Under the pieces are notes generated by a model. The model made no database searches. It had not been told where the DNA came from and was given only the letters and a program-made list of their open reading frames with translations. Source: Asterochloris sp. CNOR1 (Eukaryota > Chlorophyta > Trebouxiophyceae > Trebouxiales > Trebouxiaceae). From it: a DNA stretch of 64,000 bases. The stretch lies in contig OZ017762.1 of assembly GCA_963969365.1 (NCBI GenBank), positions 1,488,001 through 1,552,000 on the forward strand. The letters run 5' to 3'. Positions 44,874 through 56,100 of the stretch are shown in pieces. Both the position numbers and the translations under genes were made by a program. Positions within the stretch are counted from its first letter, which is position 1. Each line of letters opens with the position of its first letter.

Positions 44874-47694
44874 ATGGCAAGCTGGTCGTGCACCCTGCCC
44901 CATTGCTCAAGCTGCAGGACTGGGTGCACCAGTATGCGCAGCACCGTTTCAGTTGCCATGCTGACAGCCTGCAGCTGTACGAGCTGCACGGGGAGGTTTT
45001 CTGGGCCAGCAAGGATGAGTTTGTTCACTTCCTGGAATGGGCACGGGGAAAGGCGCAGGCTGCTGAGCTCCTGGGGCCAAGGGGCAGCCCCAAGGAGCAG
45101 CAGGCACTCTCCTACTTCTCAAGGGGGCTGAAAACAGCCCTGCCAGAGGCGAAGTGGGGCTCTTTGGGAGTGCGCAGCGGCAACGTCAGGGTCTGCCACA
45201 CCATGCCAGCTCAGTGTGCACAGCTCATCAAAGAGCAAGCACAGCCAGAGGGCCACCCAGGCAGCCCATGCAACTGCTTCTCCAAGCATGTGGCCTCAGC
45301 AATGGTCGAAAAGGAGGGGCTTCAGAAGCTGCCCCTGGCAGCCAGCAACCTGAATGTGGCTGGCTTTGAGCTGCTGGATGATGGCAATGTCAAGCTGCTG
45401 TTCTCCAACATCATGCTGACCAACCTGAAGGACCAAGGCAACGACGCTAGAAGCTGTAGTGGGGCAAAGCCCTCGCGTACTTGCATGGGTGCATAAGCAT
45501 GTCCTGGATGGCGGAAGTCGGAGGACTCCAAGAATCTTGATACTGCTTGACCAGCTCCTGAGGTCTGCCTGCCCAGGGCGACATCCCGTGTGACAAACAA
45601 GCAGTGTGGGGCTTGCCTGAGCATGCATTGCAGAGGCATCATTGGCTGCAGCAGCTGTACGAATTGGCGGCTGCAGGTTGCCCCAAAGAGGCCTTGCGTG
45701 CAGCTGCAGCAAAACCTGGGTACCTTATCAGGGCCCAACTCCATCTCTCACTGGGTATGCATGCTCATGTGGGCTGCTGCAAATATGGCATGAGGCGCCT
45801 GTGTGCCCTATGGCGGTGTTTGGCTGTGCACTGCTGCAGCAGGGCGCTGAGGTGGTTCACCTCGTGTGTACTGCAGTGGACTCCTCTGTAGACAAGCTGA
45901 ATTCGACATCGGATGACATCAAGGCAAAGGATGTGGAATGCCGAGGGATGGTGTCTAAAATAGAGGCAAGCCGTTGCAAACCTGTTTGATGCACTCGCTT
46001 CCAACTGGGCTGATCCACTCCATCAGAAGGTGGCCAAAGTCACTGCAAGCCTTTCCCGCATGCCTGCTGCACAGTGATGTACAGTCACCACCTCAAGAAG
46101 TGCGCTCATGAGCATCATGAGCCAGGCTGCAGGAGATGTGGCCCTTGCAGCAGCAGCACCACCCCTGGGTGGCCTGCTAAGCTCGCTGCTGCAATTGGCT
46201 ACATCCTTCACGATTGCAGAAATCCTCATCAAGCCAGGCCACTACCTGCGCCATCATGCGTTTTGCACTGCCGCCATTCAGGCCTCCGTGTGGTTGACGC
46301 ATATGGTGCACTGTAAGAGCTGAGCAAATGAAACAGCAATGAGCAGGGCGCTTGGCTATCTAACGATGCCGTGTGGGTGTCCTCCCAAGCTTTGCGCTGC
46401 CCTGCAGGAGCTGATGAACTTGAAGGACAACCAGCAGGCGCGCTTGGCCAGGCTGGATGCTCAAGTTGAATTGGTTGACGGCCGGCTGGCCAGCTTGCAG
46501 GTGGGCAGGTTTGCAATGCTCTTGGCTGAAATCAGCTTGCTCTTCAGAAGAGCAGAGAGTGTGGCTGCCTGCACCTGCCCACTTGAGGATGGGGAGCATT
46601 GCTGCTCCTGTATGCAAGAACTCGCGCGAACCCACCCTTTTGGTCAAATGAGGCACAGAGAGCAGGGCGGGGGCCATGCAACTGTTGAAAGTTTAGTGCT
46701 TCAGTCGCATGGTGCCCGCTAAGCCCAGCTCTGCTGCTGTATGGGGCTGGCTGGTCATTAGTGCTGCTTGTCTGGCATTGGAGTTTAGGGCTGTAGACAT
46801 GCTGTCTGCAGCAGTCCATCTGATTTTGAATTGCCTGTGGCATTTCACTTGCATGCTACACTTGCGCTGGCTACTCATCAGAGGCCGAAAATGCTTCTGC
46901 CTGCTTCACATGTTGGCCATGCGATGGACATGTGCTGCATCACAGCACAATGTCTGAGATAAAGCGCGGCAGACAGGGCACTGCTGGGTCCAACTTGGGT
47001 CACACAGCACACCTGCACGGTATCCAGTGGTGGCAGGCCAGACTTGAGGCACGACCTTTGCTGCAGTGTTGCCAGGGTGTCCCACCATTCTTTCACGCAC
47101 ACTTCGCATACTTCATCTCTGCAGGCACAAACCGAGCAGGAAAGGCTCAGATCTGAGCACTACAAGGAGATGGCAGATGCCTGCCTGGCTGGCAACTGGG
47201 CCATGCAGCTCCAGCCACAGGGGCCACGACAGGGATCTCCTGTTCCAGAGCCATCTTCTGGAGCTGTGGCCAAGGCCAGCAGCAAGCGCAGCAGGAGCCG
47301 GAGCCAGAAAAAGCCCCATGACAGGCGCAGCTTGAAGCATAGAGATGGCAGGGAGCGCAGCAGGAGCAGGCACCGGCTCAATTACCAGGACAGAGCAGCA
47401 CCAAGTATGGAGACAGGAGGGAGCGCAGCAGGAGCAGGCATCAGCAGCGGTCCCAAGACCGGTGCAGCTCAAAGCATGGAGACAGGACAGGGCGCAGCAG
47501 GAGCAGGCACAGGCAAAAGTCCCAAGACAGGTGCAACTCAAAGCATGGAGACAGCAGGGGGCGCAGCAGACACCAGATGCGCCGGCATGTGGCAGAGACA
47601 CACAGCTCTAGGTAAGGGCGCAGCAGGAACAGGAGGCACTCTCACAAAGCCTAAGGCAGGGCTGAATAAGCATGTGGTGGAGGCCACGCCATGA
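44874..47694 (+). CDS. Unrecognised multi-exon protein with C-terminal RS repeats
   Basis: A long exon from 44874 encodes GKLVVHPAPLLKLQDWVHQY, then FWASKDEFVHFLEWARGKAQ, through FSNIMLTNLKD near 45443. Later exons: about 45567-45750 (WGLPEHALQRHHWLQQLYEL), about 45880-45990 (SSVDKLNSTSDDIKAKDVEC), 46409-46500 (ELMNLKDNQQARLARLDAQV, coiled-coil-like), and about 47129 onward (QTEQERLRSEHYKEMADACL). The end has RS-type repeats such as SKRSRSRSQKK and DRRERSRSRH. RS tails are typical of nuclear splicing proteins, but no domain was recognised, so function is open. Start and several junctions are unresolved, and two adjacent genes are possible. The RS region switches frame once (see findings): the open frame ends at 47694 while the RS-encoding frame ends near 47613. 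Confidence 0.55.
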
Positions 47695-48234
47695 ACTCTG
47701 GCTCTCCCTCTGTGTGTGCCCACTTTCAAAAGCCTGGCTGCTATATGCTAAACATCCGTCCATTTACTGTTGATGTATGTTATTACAGAAGATCCTAGGG
47801 TTCTGACATGTGACACAGCCAGCAAGCATGTTTCATGTGGCTTGTGGATTGGTCCATCATCCAGTTCAGACATTAGGTCTGCTCTTGCCACAAAACTTGT
47901 AGTAGATAGTGGCACCTGTCAAAGTACAATTGTCATTAACAGCAATAGAGTTTGTATGCCAATAAACACCAGACATCAGTGGCACAACAGCAGGAATAAT
48001 CAAAGGGGACCTTTGAGTATGACCCCAAACGTTTAGAGCTTCTGTAGTGTGTGCATGCAGCAGCATCGCTGAGCATCTATAGGGCGTGCATGCGGTACTA
48101 GCGAATAGACACACAGCAAGTCGCGGCTTATGCTGGCTCAGACTGTTTGTACACTACATTGCAATGTGATGGGCTACTGCAGAGCAGTGTGGCGTGCAAG
48201 CTTCTCTCAACATATGAATCACATGTTGTGCATC
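47695..48234. other. Gene-poor interval
   Basis: About 540 bp, somewhat AT-richer than its surroundings, between the RS-rich gene and the stop of the minus-strand coiled-coil gene. No exon, RNA gene or clear TGTAA was recognised. Confidence 0.4.
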
Positions 48235-51198
48235 TTAATGCAGCAGCTCGAGCGGGATGTTGGACGTATTGTCAGTGGTGGAGGGGCTCAGGGCTGCCTG
48301 GAGAGGGTTGCAGAAGTAAGGTCTGCCTTGTGGGTGGGGGCAGCCGTCCAAGCCATCTTTGCAGAGTACAGCAGTGCAGGCTGCCTCGCCTGGCCGCGCA
48401 GCAGCTGAAGCTTCCTGGTGGACAAGCCTAGACTGCAGATTACTTTGGCGCTCGTTTGGAGCTGGATGCGCCAATTGGAGCTGGATGCGCCAAGCTGCCT
48501 GACTTCTGCAGCCTTCTCGTCACGGATTGCCGCTCTTTCAGCCAGCGAGTCCCCCGCTAAGCCTCGCGTCACCCTCAGCCTCGCCACCTCCAAGTCCCTG
48601 ACAGCTATCTCTGCATCAAGATCCGTGGTAACCTTCTTCCTTGCATCAACAACCTTCTGGGCTTCCTTCAGTGCCCTACGGGCAATATCCTGCAGGCACA
48701 GAAAGTCAGTATTCACACATGCTCTGGAGGCACCAAGAGCAGCAGTGCAACAGATGCTGAGCAGCAGACACACACCACAGTGCACACTGGCTGCGCAAGT
48801 GCACGACATGCAGCTGGACTTGAGAGGCACAGGAGCAATTGATGTGATTCTGCAGACACAACAACAACAATTTCAATGGTGACGCCCAGGTTGGACCCTT
48901 TACCGTTTCCCCTCTTCAGAGACTCAGGGCTCAACCTGATGTTAGCAGGTAGTAAACACCATCTGCACCCCGAAACAAGGAGAAACATTTGTACAACCGA
49001 GGCCGTACCAGTGAAAACCCAGCACGATTGATCACGTCAAACCCCACAAGGAACTCAGCATGTGGAAGCCAATATGGAACTGATATGCATTCACGGCAAA
49101 GAAGAGCTGAGAGCAATGAATGTCATGACTGACCAGGGCTGATGGCTGCTTCTTGGCTCTCTTCCTGGAAGCACTGCTGCTGCCACCAGCGCTTTTGCCT
49201 GTGCGCTTGACCCCCCTCCCCTTTGCCATCTTGGTTGAGTCAGTGACAGGCACTCCGATGCTCATCAACCCACTTGCCGCTTCCTGCACACAGTCAGGTT
49301 GCAGCATGGGGGAACCCTTCTGCAGCTTGCAGCAGGGCCAGGGTACCTGATGCTTGCTGACACAGCCAAAGAGCTACAGCCGTGTCCTGCAGGCAGCTTC
49401 AAGCAGCCTGGAAAAGCGTCCTCAGCACTTTGCAGCAGGGTACAGGGTCACACATGCATGCCGGCACTGCCAAAGGTGGTGGTAGCATGCAACAGATGTC
49501 AGGCTCATCCATGCCACAGCTCAGCTCAGCAAGAGGCCTGCAGCATGTGGTCCAGTAACAGTTTGCAGACACCCGACGCATCCTACCTGCACGGCTGTGT
49601 TGCTTGCTGTGTCCCCTGACCTCCCTGCAGAAACTGGCTGCTTGCCCCTGGCAACCTGTGCCCTGTGGGCAGCCACAGCAGCAACTCCCGAGCCGGATGG
49701 CCCAGCAGCCACTGCAGGTGTTGGCGGCCCAGCTGCAGCTTGTCCCTCCAACCGCCCTGCAGCAGCATGAGGAGGCATCAGCATGCATGGCACCACATGA
49801 TGATGGCAGTGCAACAGCCAAGCAACTCCAATAGGTGAGGGCAAACATGGAAGCAATGGGGCCGCTGGTCCAGTAAAAGTATGCAACACCCCGACGCAGC
49901 CTACCTGCACGACTGCAACCTCATTGCTTGCTGTGTCCGGGGAACAGGCTGCTTGCCCCTGGCGATCTTGGCCCTGTGGGCAGCCACAGCAGCAGCTCCT
50001 GAGCCAGATGGCCCAGCAGCCACTGCAAGTGTTGGCAGCTCAGCTGCAGCTTGCCCCTCACCACCACCCTGCAGCAGCATGAGGAGGCATCAGCATGCCT
50101 GGCGCCACATAGGCGCAGGAAGTGGAAGAACTGCAACTTGCGGGGGCACATTTGCAAATAACCTGGTTGCCGTGTCAGGGCGGGCCGTGAACAGTCCTCA
50201 ACATAGCAGGTAGGACATGGCCCACTAGTTGTGCAGGCATCAGTCGTGGCTGGCATCACAGAGCAGCAGGCAGTCCTAGAGCTGTATGTTGCCCTGGGTG
50301 CACAATGGACGCATGCTCCCGGGCTCTGCAGATCCCATCCCGTCTGCTCAAGCCTCTCTTTCATGCCTTTAAAAAGTGCCAGCCAGGCACACTCAGGCTT
50401 GTACTAATGTGTCCCCCAAGACAAGCTAGACGTACAGCCCTTGGCGCATGAAACTCCCAAGCTCACGTCTGTGTACAAACCTTGGCACAAATAATCACCA
50501 ATCTCATGCCTCTCCTTTGAGACGTGGGACATTGCCGTACAAGCACATGCAGGCTGGTGCAGGTGCTCCCCACAGACTTGCTGCGCGTACAGCCCCTCTC
50601 ACTTCAACCCAAGATCAATGTTGACCTGCATAGGTCTCCCATCTCCCATGTAGATTTGTCACTCCATACCGCATCTCCCTCTCCTTGATCAGCTCGAGGT
50701 GCTGCATGCAACAAAGAGGCACAACATCAAAACGCAGAATAACATGGCAATGCCCTTGCACAAGTCCTCAGCAGTCTGTCTGGCAGCATGAGGGATACGC
50801 AGGCAGCTGCTGCTATATGTCCTGTGGAAGAAGGTGTGCGAGGCATGCCATGGCTGCATAGATCACAGGCAAGCAGGCAACCATGGTCCAGCTGCAAGCC
50901 ATGCACAGCAGGCAGATCATCTTCAGCAGCACACAACAAGCGCGAGCCTCCACTGCAGCAGTATAGCACTCACAAGGGGGTTTCGCTTCCATATTTTGAG
51001 GTAAGCCTCAAATTCTGGGTAGCTGTCTCTGTTCGGACTGCATGCGACGTAGATGTCGAAGAGACACAGAAGGTAAGCGTTGCCTGCCCCGGCTGCAAGC
51101 CTTATGGGAGACACTTCCGAAAGCCCCTTGCATCTGAACTCCAACTGGCCAACCGCATTGAGGCTGAGAAAAACGGCATCTTCTGAGACATCTAACAT
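48235..51198 (-). CDS. Unrecognised protein with coiled coil and basic linker
   Basis: Phase-clean exons: 51198-50974 (MLDVSEDAVFLSLNAVGQLE... AYLKIWKRNPL), 50701-50663 (HLELIKEREMRYG), 49283-49134 (with GRGVKRTGKSAGGSSSASRK), 48689-48444 (DIARRALKEAQKVVDARKKV and a heptad-rich helix), and terminal 48414-48235 ending IPLELLH, stop TAA. Middle exons lie in the 320-bp tandem repeat (Ala/Pro-rich, VAAGPSGSGVAAVAAHRAQV). The first exon vaguely recalls tRNA-splicing endonuclease subunit N-domains (EDAVFL... LEF), but this is weak and I do not assign it. The basic KR cluster suggests nuclear location. The start lies 27 bp from the left end of repeat copy A. Confidence 0.6.
49551..50140. repeat. Tandem duplication, about 320-bp unit, containing an exon
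   Basis: 49551-49800 and 49871-50120 align throughout. Both start GTCCAGTAA and include GCCCTGTGGGCAGCCACAGC, GATGGCCCAGCAGCCACTGCA and GCATGAGGAGGCATCAGCATG. On the minus strand both copies keep an open frame reading VAAGPSGSG, then AVAAHRA, then ARGKQPV. So this is an exon duplication with both copies potentially used. Divergence is about 10-15 percent by eye. Confidence 0.9.
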
Positions 51199-51224
51199 TG
51201 TTGCAGCCTGATTCCTTCAAGATC

Positions 51225-52900
51225 AATGGTCGTCACTTGCCTTCTAGCGCCCAAGTCCAAGTTGTCACCATGGAGAGCAAGAGGTCGTGATGGGGTACAC
51301 TTACCCCACCCCTGGCATGACGACAGGTGGCTATCAACTGCTCCTTGCCTTCATCTACCTGACAAGGTTTCAGCCAGTGCAAGAGTTTCGCACATGACTT
51401 CAATGGTCAGGGGGCGGTGATCTCATGGGCAATGGTGCTGCAGGATTTGAATGCAGTATGGGCTGCAGCAGGCATTGGCTTGCCAGCTTTGGGACACACT
51501 GAAGCAGGAGGCTCCTCCTTTGACAGCATTGTGCTGTCTGCCAAGGCACGAGCTGGTTAGGTGCGTCAAGCAGCAGAGACGCATGCAATCCAGGCCTGCA
51601 CAAAAACTATAAGGAGCCATTCTCAAGCTGTTGCATGCATTGCATGCAGTGCAACATAAGCCCTTACAAGCTTTTGGTGTGATGCATAGCACCCCAACAA
51701 AGCCAGCTCAACATCCAGTTGTGCAGCATCAGCTGGCCTGCTGACAGTCAAATGATGCAGTGCAACTCACCAGGTTGGGCGCCTGCAATACAGGTGAGGC
51801 TGGAGCAGGAACCTCATTTCTGCAGCCTGCCAGAAGACATGAAATGGGGCCTGGCAGCCTTCCAGCGGCTTTGCTGGGGGTTTGCAGGTAGCCACAGGCG
51901 CACCCTGGCGAGTGCTAACATGTGTCCTTTGGAAGCCTGTCATGTTGCAGAGACAGCAGTCAATCGCCAAGCTGACATAGGAGCCTGTAATGAGTGACAT
52001 AGCTGTGCTCTGTTGGGCTGAGTGGGTGGGCAGCCTCCACAATTGTACAGCCGGCATCACTAGATGTCAGGCCAGATGACATCCAGACCAGCACTCGGGT
52101 ACAAGCCTGGGTGAGCCATGCCCATCTCTGGAAAAGCCAGGGCTCAACCTGATCTTGATGGGGGTTTGGAGCCACCCTGGACCTAGTGGTTTATATACCT
52201 TCACAGTGCTGCAGCCGTGATAGCGGGACCACAGCCATAAAGTGCCTCCACAATTTTGAATCTTGTTGATGACATGCAGCAACAGGAAGGCAGGGCCTTT
52301 CAGCCATCTTTTTGGAATCACACCAGCGTGTTGGGTAATGCATTCAGCAAAGAGGGGAGGCCATGTGTTGCATCGATTTACAGACTCTGGCAGCTGGAGA
52401 GGATGAAGCAGGACGGTGCTTAATGCCACACCACCGGCTAGATTTGCCTCATGAGCGAGTGCATACCGTATTGGTAGTACTGTCAGAAATTGCAGCAGTA
52501 AATGTGAATCTTTGACTGCCTTGCAAATAAGCGCCCTCAACAGTCTGTCTGGAACAAATGGAGTGCTTCTATGCCCCATGTCACCTGGTGACAGACAATT
52601 GCAGTCAGAGGAGATGCCTGGCGCCTGCAGGCTTCAACTCTGACACAGCACCAGCTTGCAGCCAGGAGGTCACACATACAAAAGAGTGTTGCCCTGCCCC
52701 TTAAGGGCACAGGCTTGTGTCACAGCCTCAGGCTGAGCTGCAGTGTGAAATGAGGGCCAGCGTGCAGCAATTGGCAAAACGGACTCTGCTTCCCAAAGCT
52801 TGTAGTTGCAGTGGCAAGCCTGCCTTGCAAAGCCAATGCTGGCACGAGCATGTCAGCAGCCATAAGCCTTGGTTGAGCTGCCTCAGTTCATTATAGCAAT
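51225..52900. mobile_element. Long copy A of a dispersed repeat (about 1.7 kb)
   Basis: Its left part (51225-52260) matches 61430-62500 and its right part (52265-52900) matches 43785-44620. Landmarks shared with copy B: CCCCTGGCAT-ACGACAGGTGGCT, CAGTATGGGCTGCAGCAGGC, GGCTCCTCCTTT, GCAGCATCAGCTGGCCTGCT and GGGCCTGGCAGCCTTCCAGC. Some stretches keep protein-like conservation in the plus frame (VWAAAGIG and EPHFCSLP), so it may derive from a coding element or captured gene. No terminal repeats, transposase or target-site duplication was recognised. Confidence 0.75.
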
Positions 52901-53128
52901 GCAATTGGCCATTGTGGCTAAATTCGAAAACCAATACCAGGCCAAGCAAGAAAGATGAAATTCAGGTCACAAGAAATGCTGAAGAACTTGCCTTGAGCGC
53001 CCGAACCTGCTCATCGCTTGCACTATCGACGGTTTAGCCGGATCAGGCAACTGCCGCGTCCAGCCGACCGTTTCCCCGCAGATCACCAGAATATTGTCCA
53101 GGAGGTCCAAGTGGTGCACCACACAAAA

Positions 53129-56100
53129 TGCCCAGTCCATTGTCGCTCAGCCGCCTGTGGCTTCTCCTTGCGGTCGGCAGCTCTAATGGTGCCCTCTTGG
53201 TGAGTGTGGCATCTTTGATAAGCTGATGCTTTCAGCCAGGACCATTTTGCTGCGGAGCTCTCATATGGATCAATGCGTGAACGCCATGCATTGCCTGTAG
53301 CCCACTACAACCAAGCCACCTCTCTCCTCCACCACTCTCCTCATGCAAAACCCCTACACAACTCCATTCAATGAGACCCTCAAGGCGGGCTTTGCTGACC
53401 TGCGCAATGCCCCTCGAACGCAAAATCTCCCTTTGAATCAGCCGCCTCTGTCAAAGCAGGTGATCTCAGTTTTTCCCTCCGGTCAACTCCGGCAACAGCA
53501 GCAGTGTCCAGCCTCAGATTGCATCACCTTGGGCACGGTTGATGATGCAGCTGCAAGATCAAAGTGGCTACCTGCTGCAGGTAGCCACCTTACATCCTGA
53601 TCAAATTTCGCTGACCTACATTGCTCAGGGTGTCATGGTCGCCACCTGGGCAACGGGTGAGCTGATGTTGACATCAACCTTGTGTGTGCCATGATGACGT
53701 CAAAACCAGTCACAAGCAGCTGCCAATGTGTACCAGTCACAACACGTGGTAGGCTGATGCATGCGTACCCGCTACATGCATGTACAGGTATGTATCATGC
53801 ATGCTTGAATCACAATGTCACTGCAGCTCTTCTTTGCAGGGGACTACGTTATGGGCAAGAGCCCCTTGCCTAGGGCAAACTCCAATGTGGCATCAAATGT
53901 GATCTATGGCACACGCAGCGGCCAGCTGACTCAGATGGCAAACGGGACATCCCTCTTCTATGAGCAGGTGTGGCGCAGACCTAGCATGCTGCTGTGCCCG
54001 AACAAACCACTGCTGTGCCCCAACACAGGCGGCAAGCGCTTGCTCAAACAGCAGATGCATCACAATGCTTTCATGGGGCGCATCTGCTGATGCCTGACAT
54101 CTCCCTGTGCAGAATTACAACACCACAGGGGCACAAAACTACACCTCCCCTCTGCTGCACCATGTCCCCATCACAGGCCTGCAGCCCTCGGCTACCTACT
54201 TTTACAGTGAGTGCACGCTGAGCGCATGGCACCATGCATGCTGCAGGCCAGGCAGCCTGCCTGCAGGTGATTGAAAGATGCTAAGCATAAGCAGCTGGCA
54301 GCACTGCCATCAGCAGCTGCTGATCACAGACCACATGTAGACATTGGCTGTCACGTGCAGAGGTGGGCGATGCTAGCCTCAAAAATGAGTTCAACATCAG
54401 CTATCTCAGCCCTGAACTTAATTTTACCACGCCTCCCGCAGTGGGGTCAGCTTCTTCATACCCCCAGGTGAGACGCCTCAGGGAGGTCAGCAGCACAGCA
54501 TCATGCCACATGTTTATACAGAGAGGAGGGGCGCCCGCGGGCCCTTGCAATTGGATCATCCCCTGTTGTACTCAGCTGAGGCCTGTCAAGCCCACCGCAA
54601 CATGTAACTCTGGGTGTGGTAGGAAGTGGCCCAACACGCTGCTTAAGCAAGGACAATGCAGTGATCACTCATGAGCACCCCTCAACTTGATGAGTGCATG
54701 TGCACCAAGCGGCACGCAGTGCCCTTGTCAAACCTCCTCTACTGAATCAAACTCTTGCCTATGCATACAGCGCCTGGCTATTGTGGCAGACCTAGGCATC
54801 ACTTATGACAGTGCCACTACTCTTCAGCACTTGATGGCCAGCAATGCCTCCATGGCTGTGTTGGTTGGAGACCTGACATGTGAGGCCAATGCCTGCTCTC
54901 TGCTGGTGCTCCTACTGAATTGTTATGGCTGCATCTGCCTCAGCACCCCCTCACAGCCTATCTGCCTGCCTGCAGATGCTGATAACGGCAAGTTTGGAGA
55001 CCATGCCCAAATTCTGGAGCTTTCTCTGCTGCTTCCACTCTTGCATGGCCCGTGCCTCTCTACATCATATTCCTGCTCAACCGTCTTTAGCCCCTGCTGC
55101 AAGTGCCTGGTCATGTTGCATGGCACGACCGCTCCGCAACCCTTTTGTTGGCAGGCTGCCACTGTTGGCTGCCACATGGCCATGGCCCAGCTCTACCACA
55201 GAACATCTTGCTGGAGAGGCGCCACTGCACTGCCCACCAATAGTCTGTTCATTCCGCCCTAGCTTGTCACCACTGCTTCAGGCATCACAAATGGGAGCGT
55301 GTCTGGCAGTTATAGTGCAGCCTTCCCCAACATTACGGAGGAGACTTACCAGCCAATATGGGACGCTTTTGGCCGCTTCATTCAGCCCTCAGCTTCTCTG
55401 ATCCCCTGGCAGATGCTCAATGGAAATCATGGAGAGTCGAGGGGCTGTCTGTGGGGTTGCCATCTTGACTTGGGGCTTGCACAACTCATGCAGAGTGTGC
55501 CTCATCTGTATGCACTGCTGCTGCATGGGTGGCACTATCTGTGCTCTGCCGTACTGTCAGCATTGTGGTGCTGGGTAACTGCTGAGTCAAGGTTGTTCAA
55601 GACTATGTGCCCACCTGCACACTGACGAGGCCGCTTGAAGTGCCGTCTTTCTGCTAGATGTGCAGTGTATGACATTATGCTGTCCCTGCCTGTAGAGGTT
55701 GAGGAGCAGGCTGGCAACCTTAGGGTGAGTCCTTGAGCTCATAACTGTGTGCGGCTGTTCATGAAAACACTCCTGTCTCAAGCAACGCTATCTTGTACTA
55801 GGCGCCAAGGGGTTGCTGCTATGCTGTACATGTGGAAGTATGCGGCCTGCGCTTCAAGAGTCAAAGCCTCCTACACATTTCCTGCCAACAGTCACTCACT
55901 GAAACTGCTTCCCACATGTTGTGCAGTTTGCATCATACAGTGCGCGCTGGGGCCTGCCCTACGCCAGCACCAGCTCGAACAGTACCCTCTACTACAGCTT
56001 TGAGGTGAGCCATGGCAGAAATGGTGTGGCTGCTGATGGAGTCCCTGCATAGCAACTAGGTGCAAACACACCCTTGAGGTGCATGCACCCGCCGGGGAGC

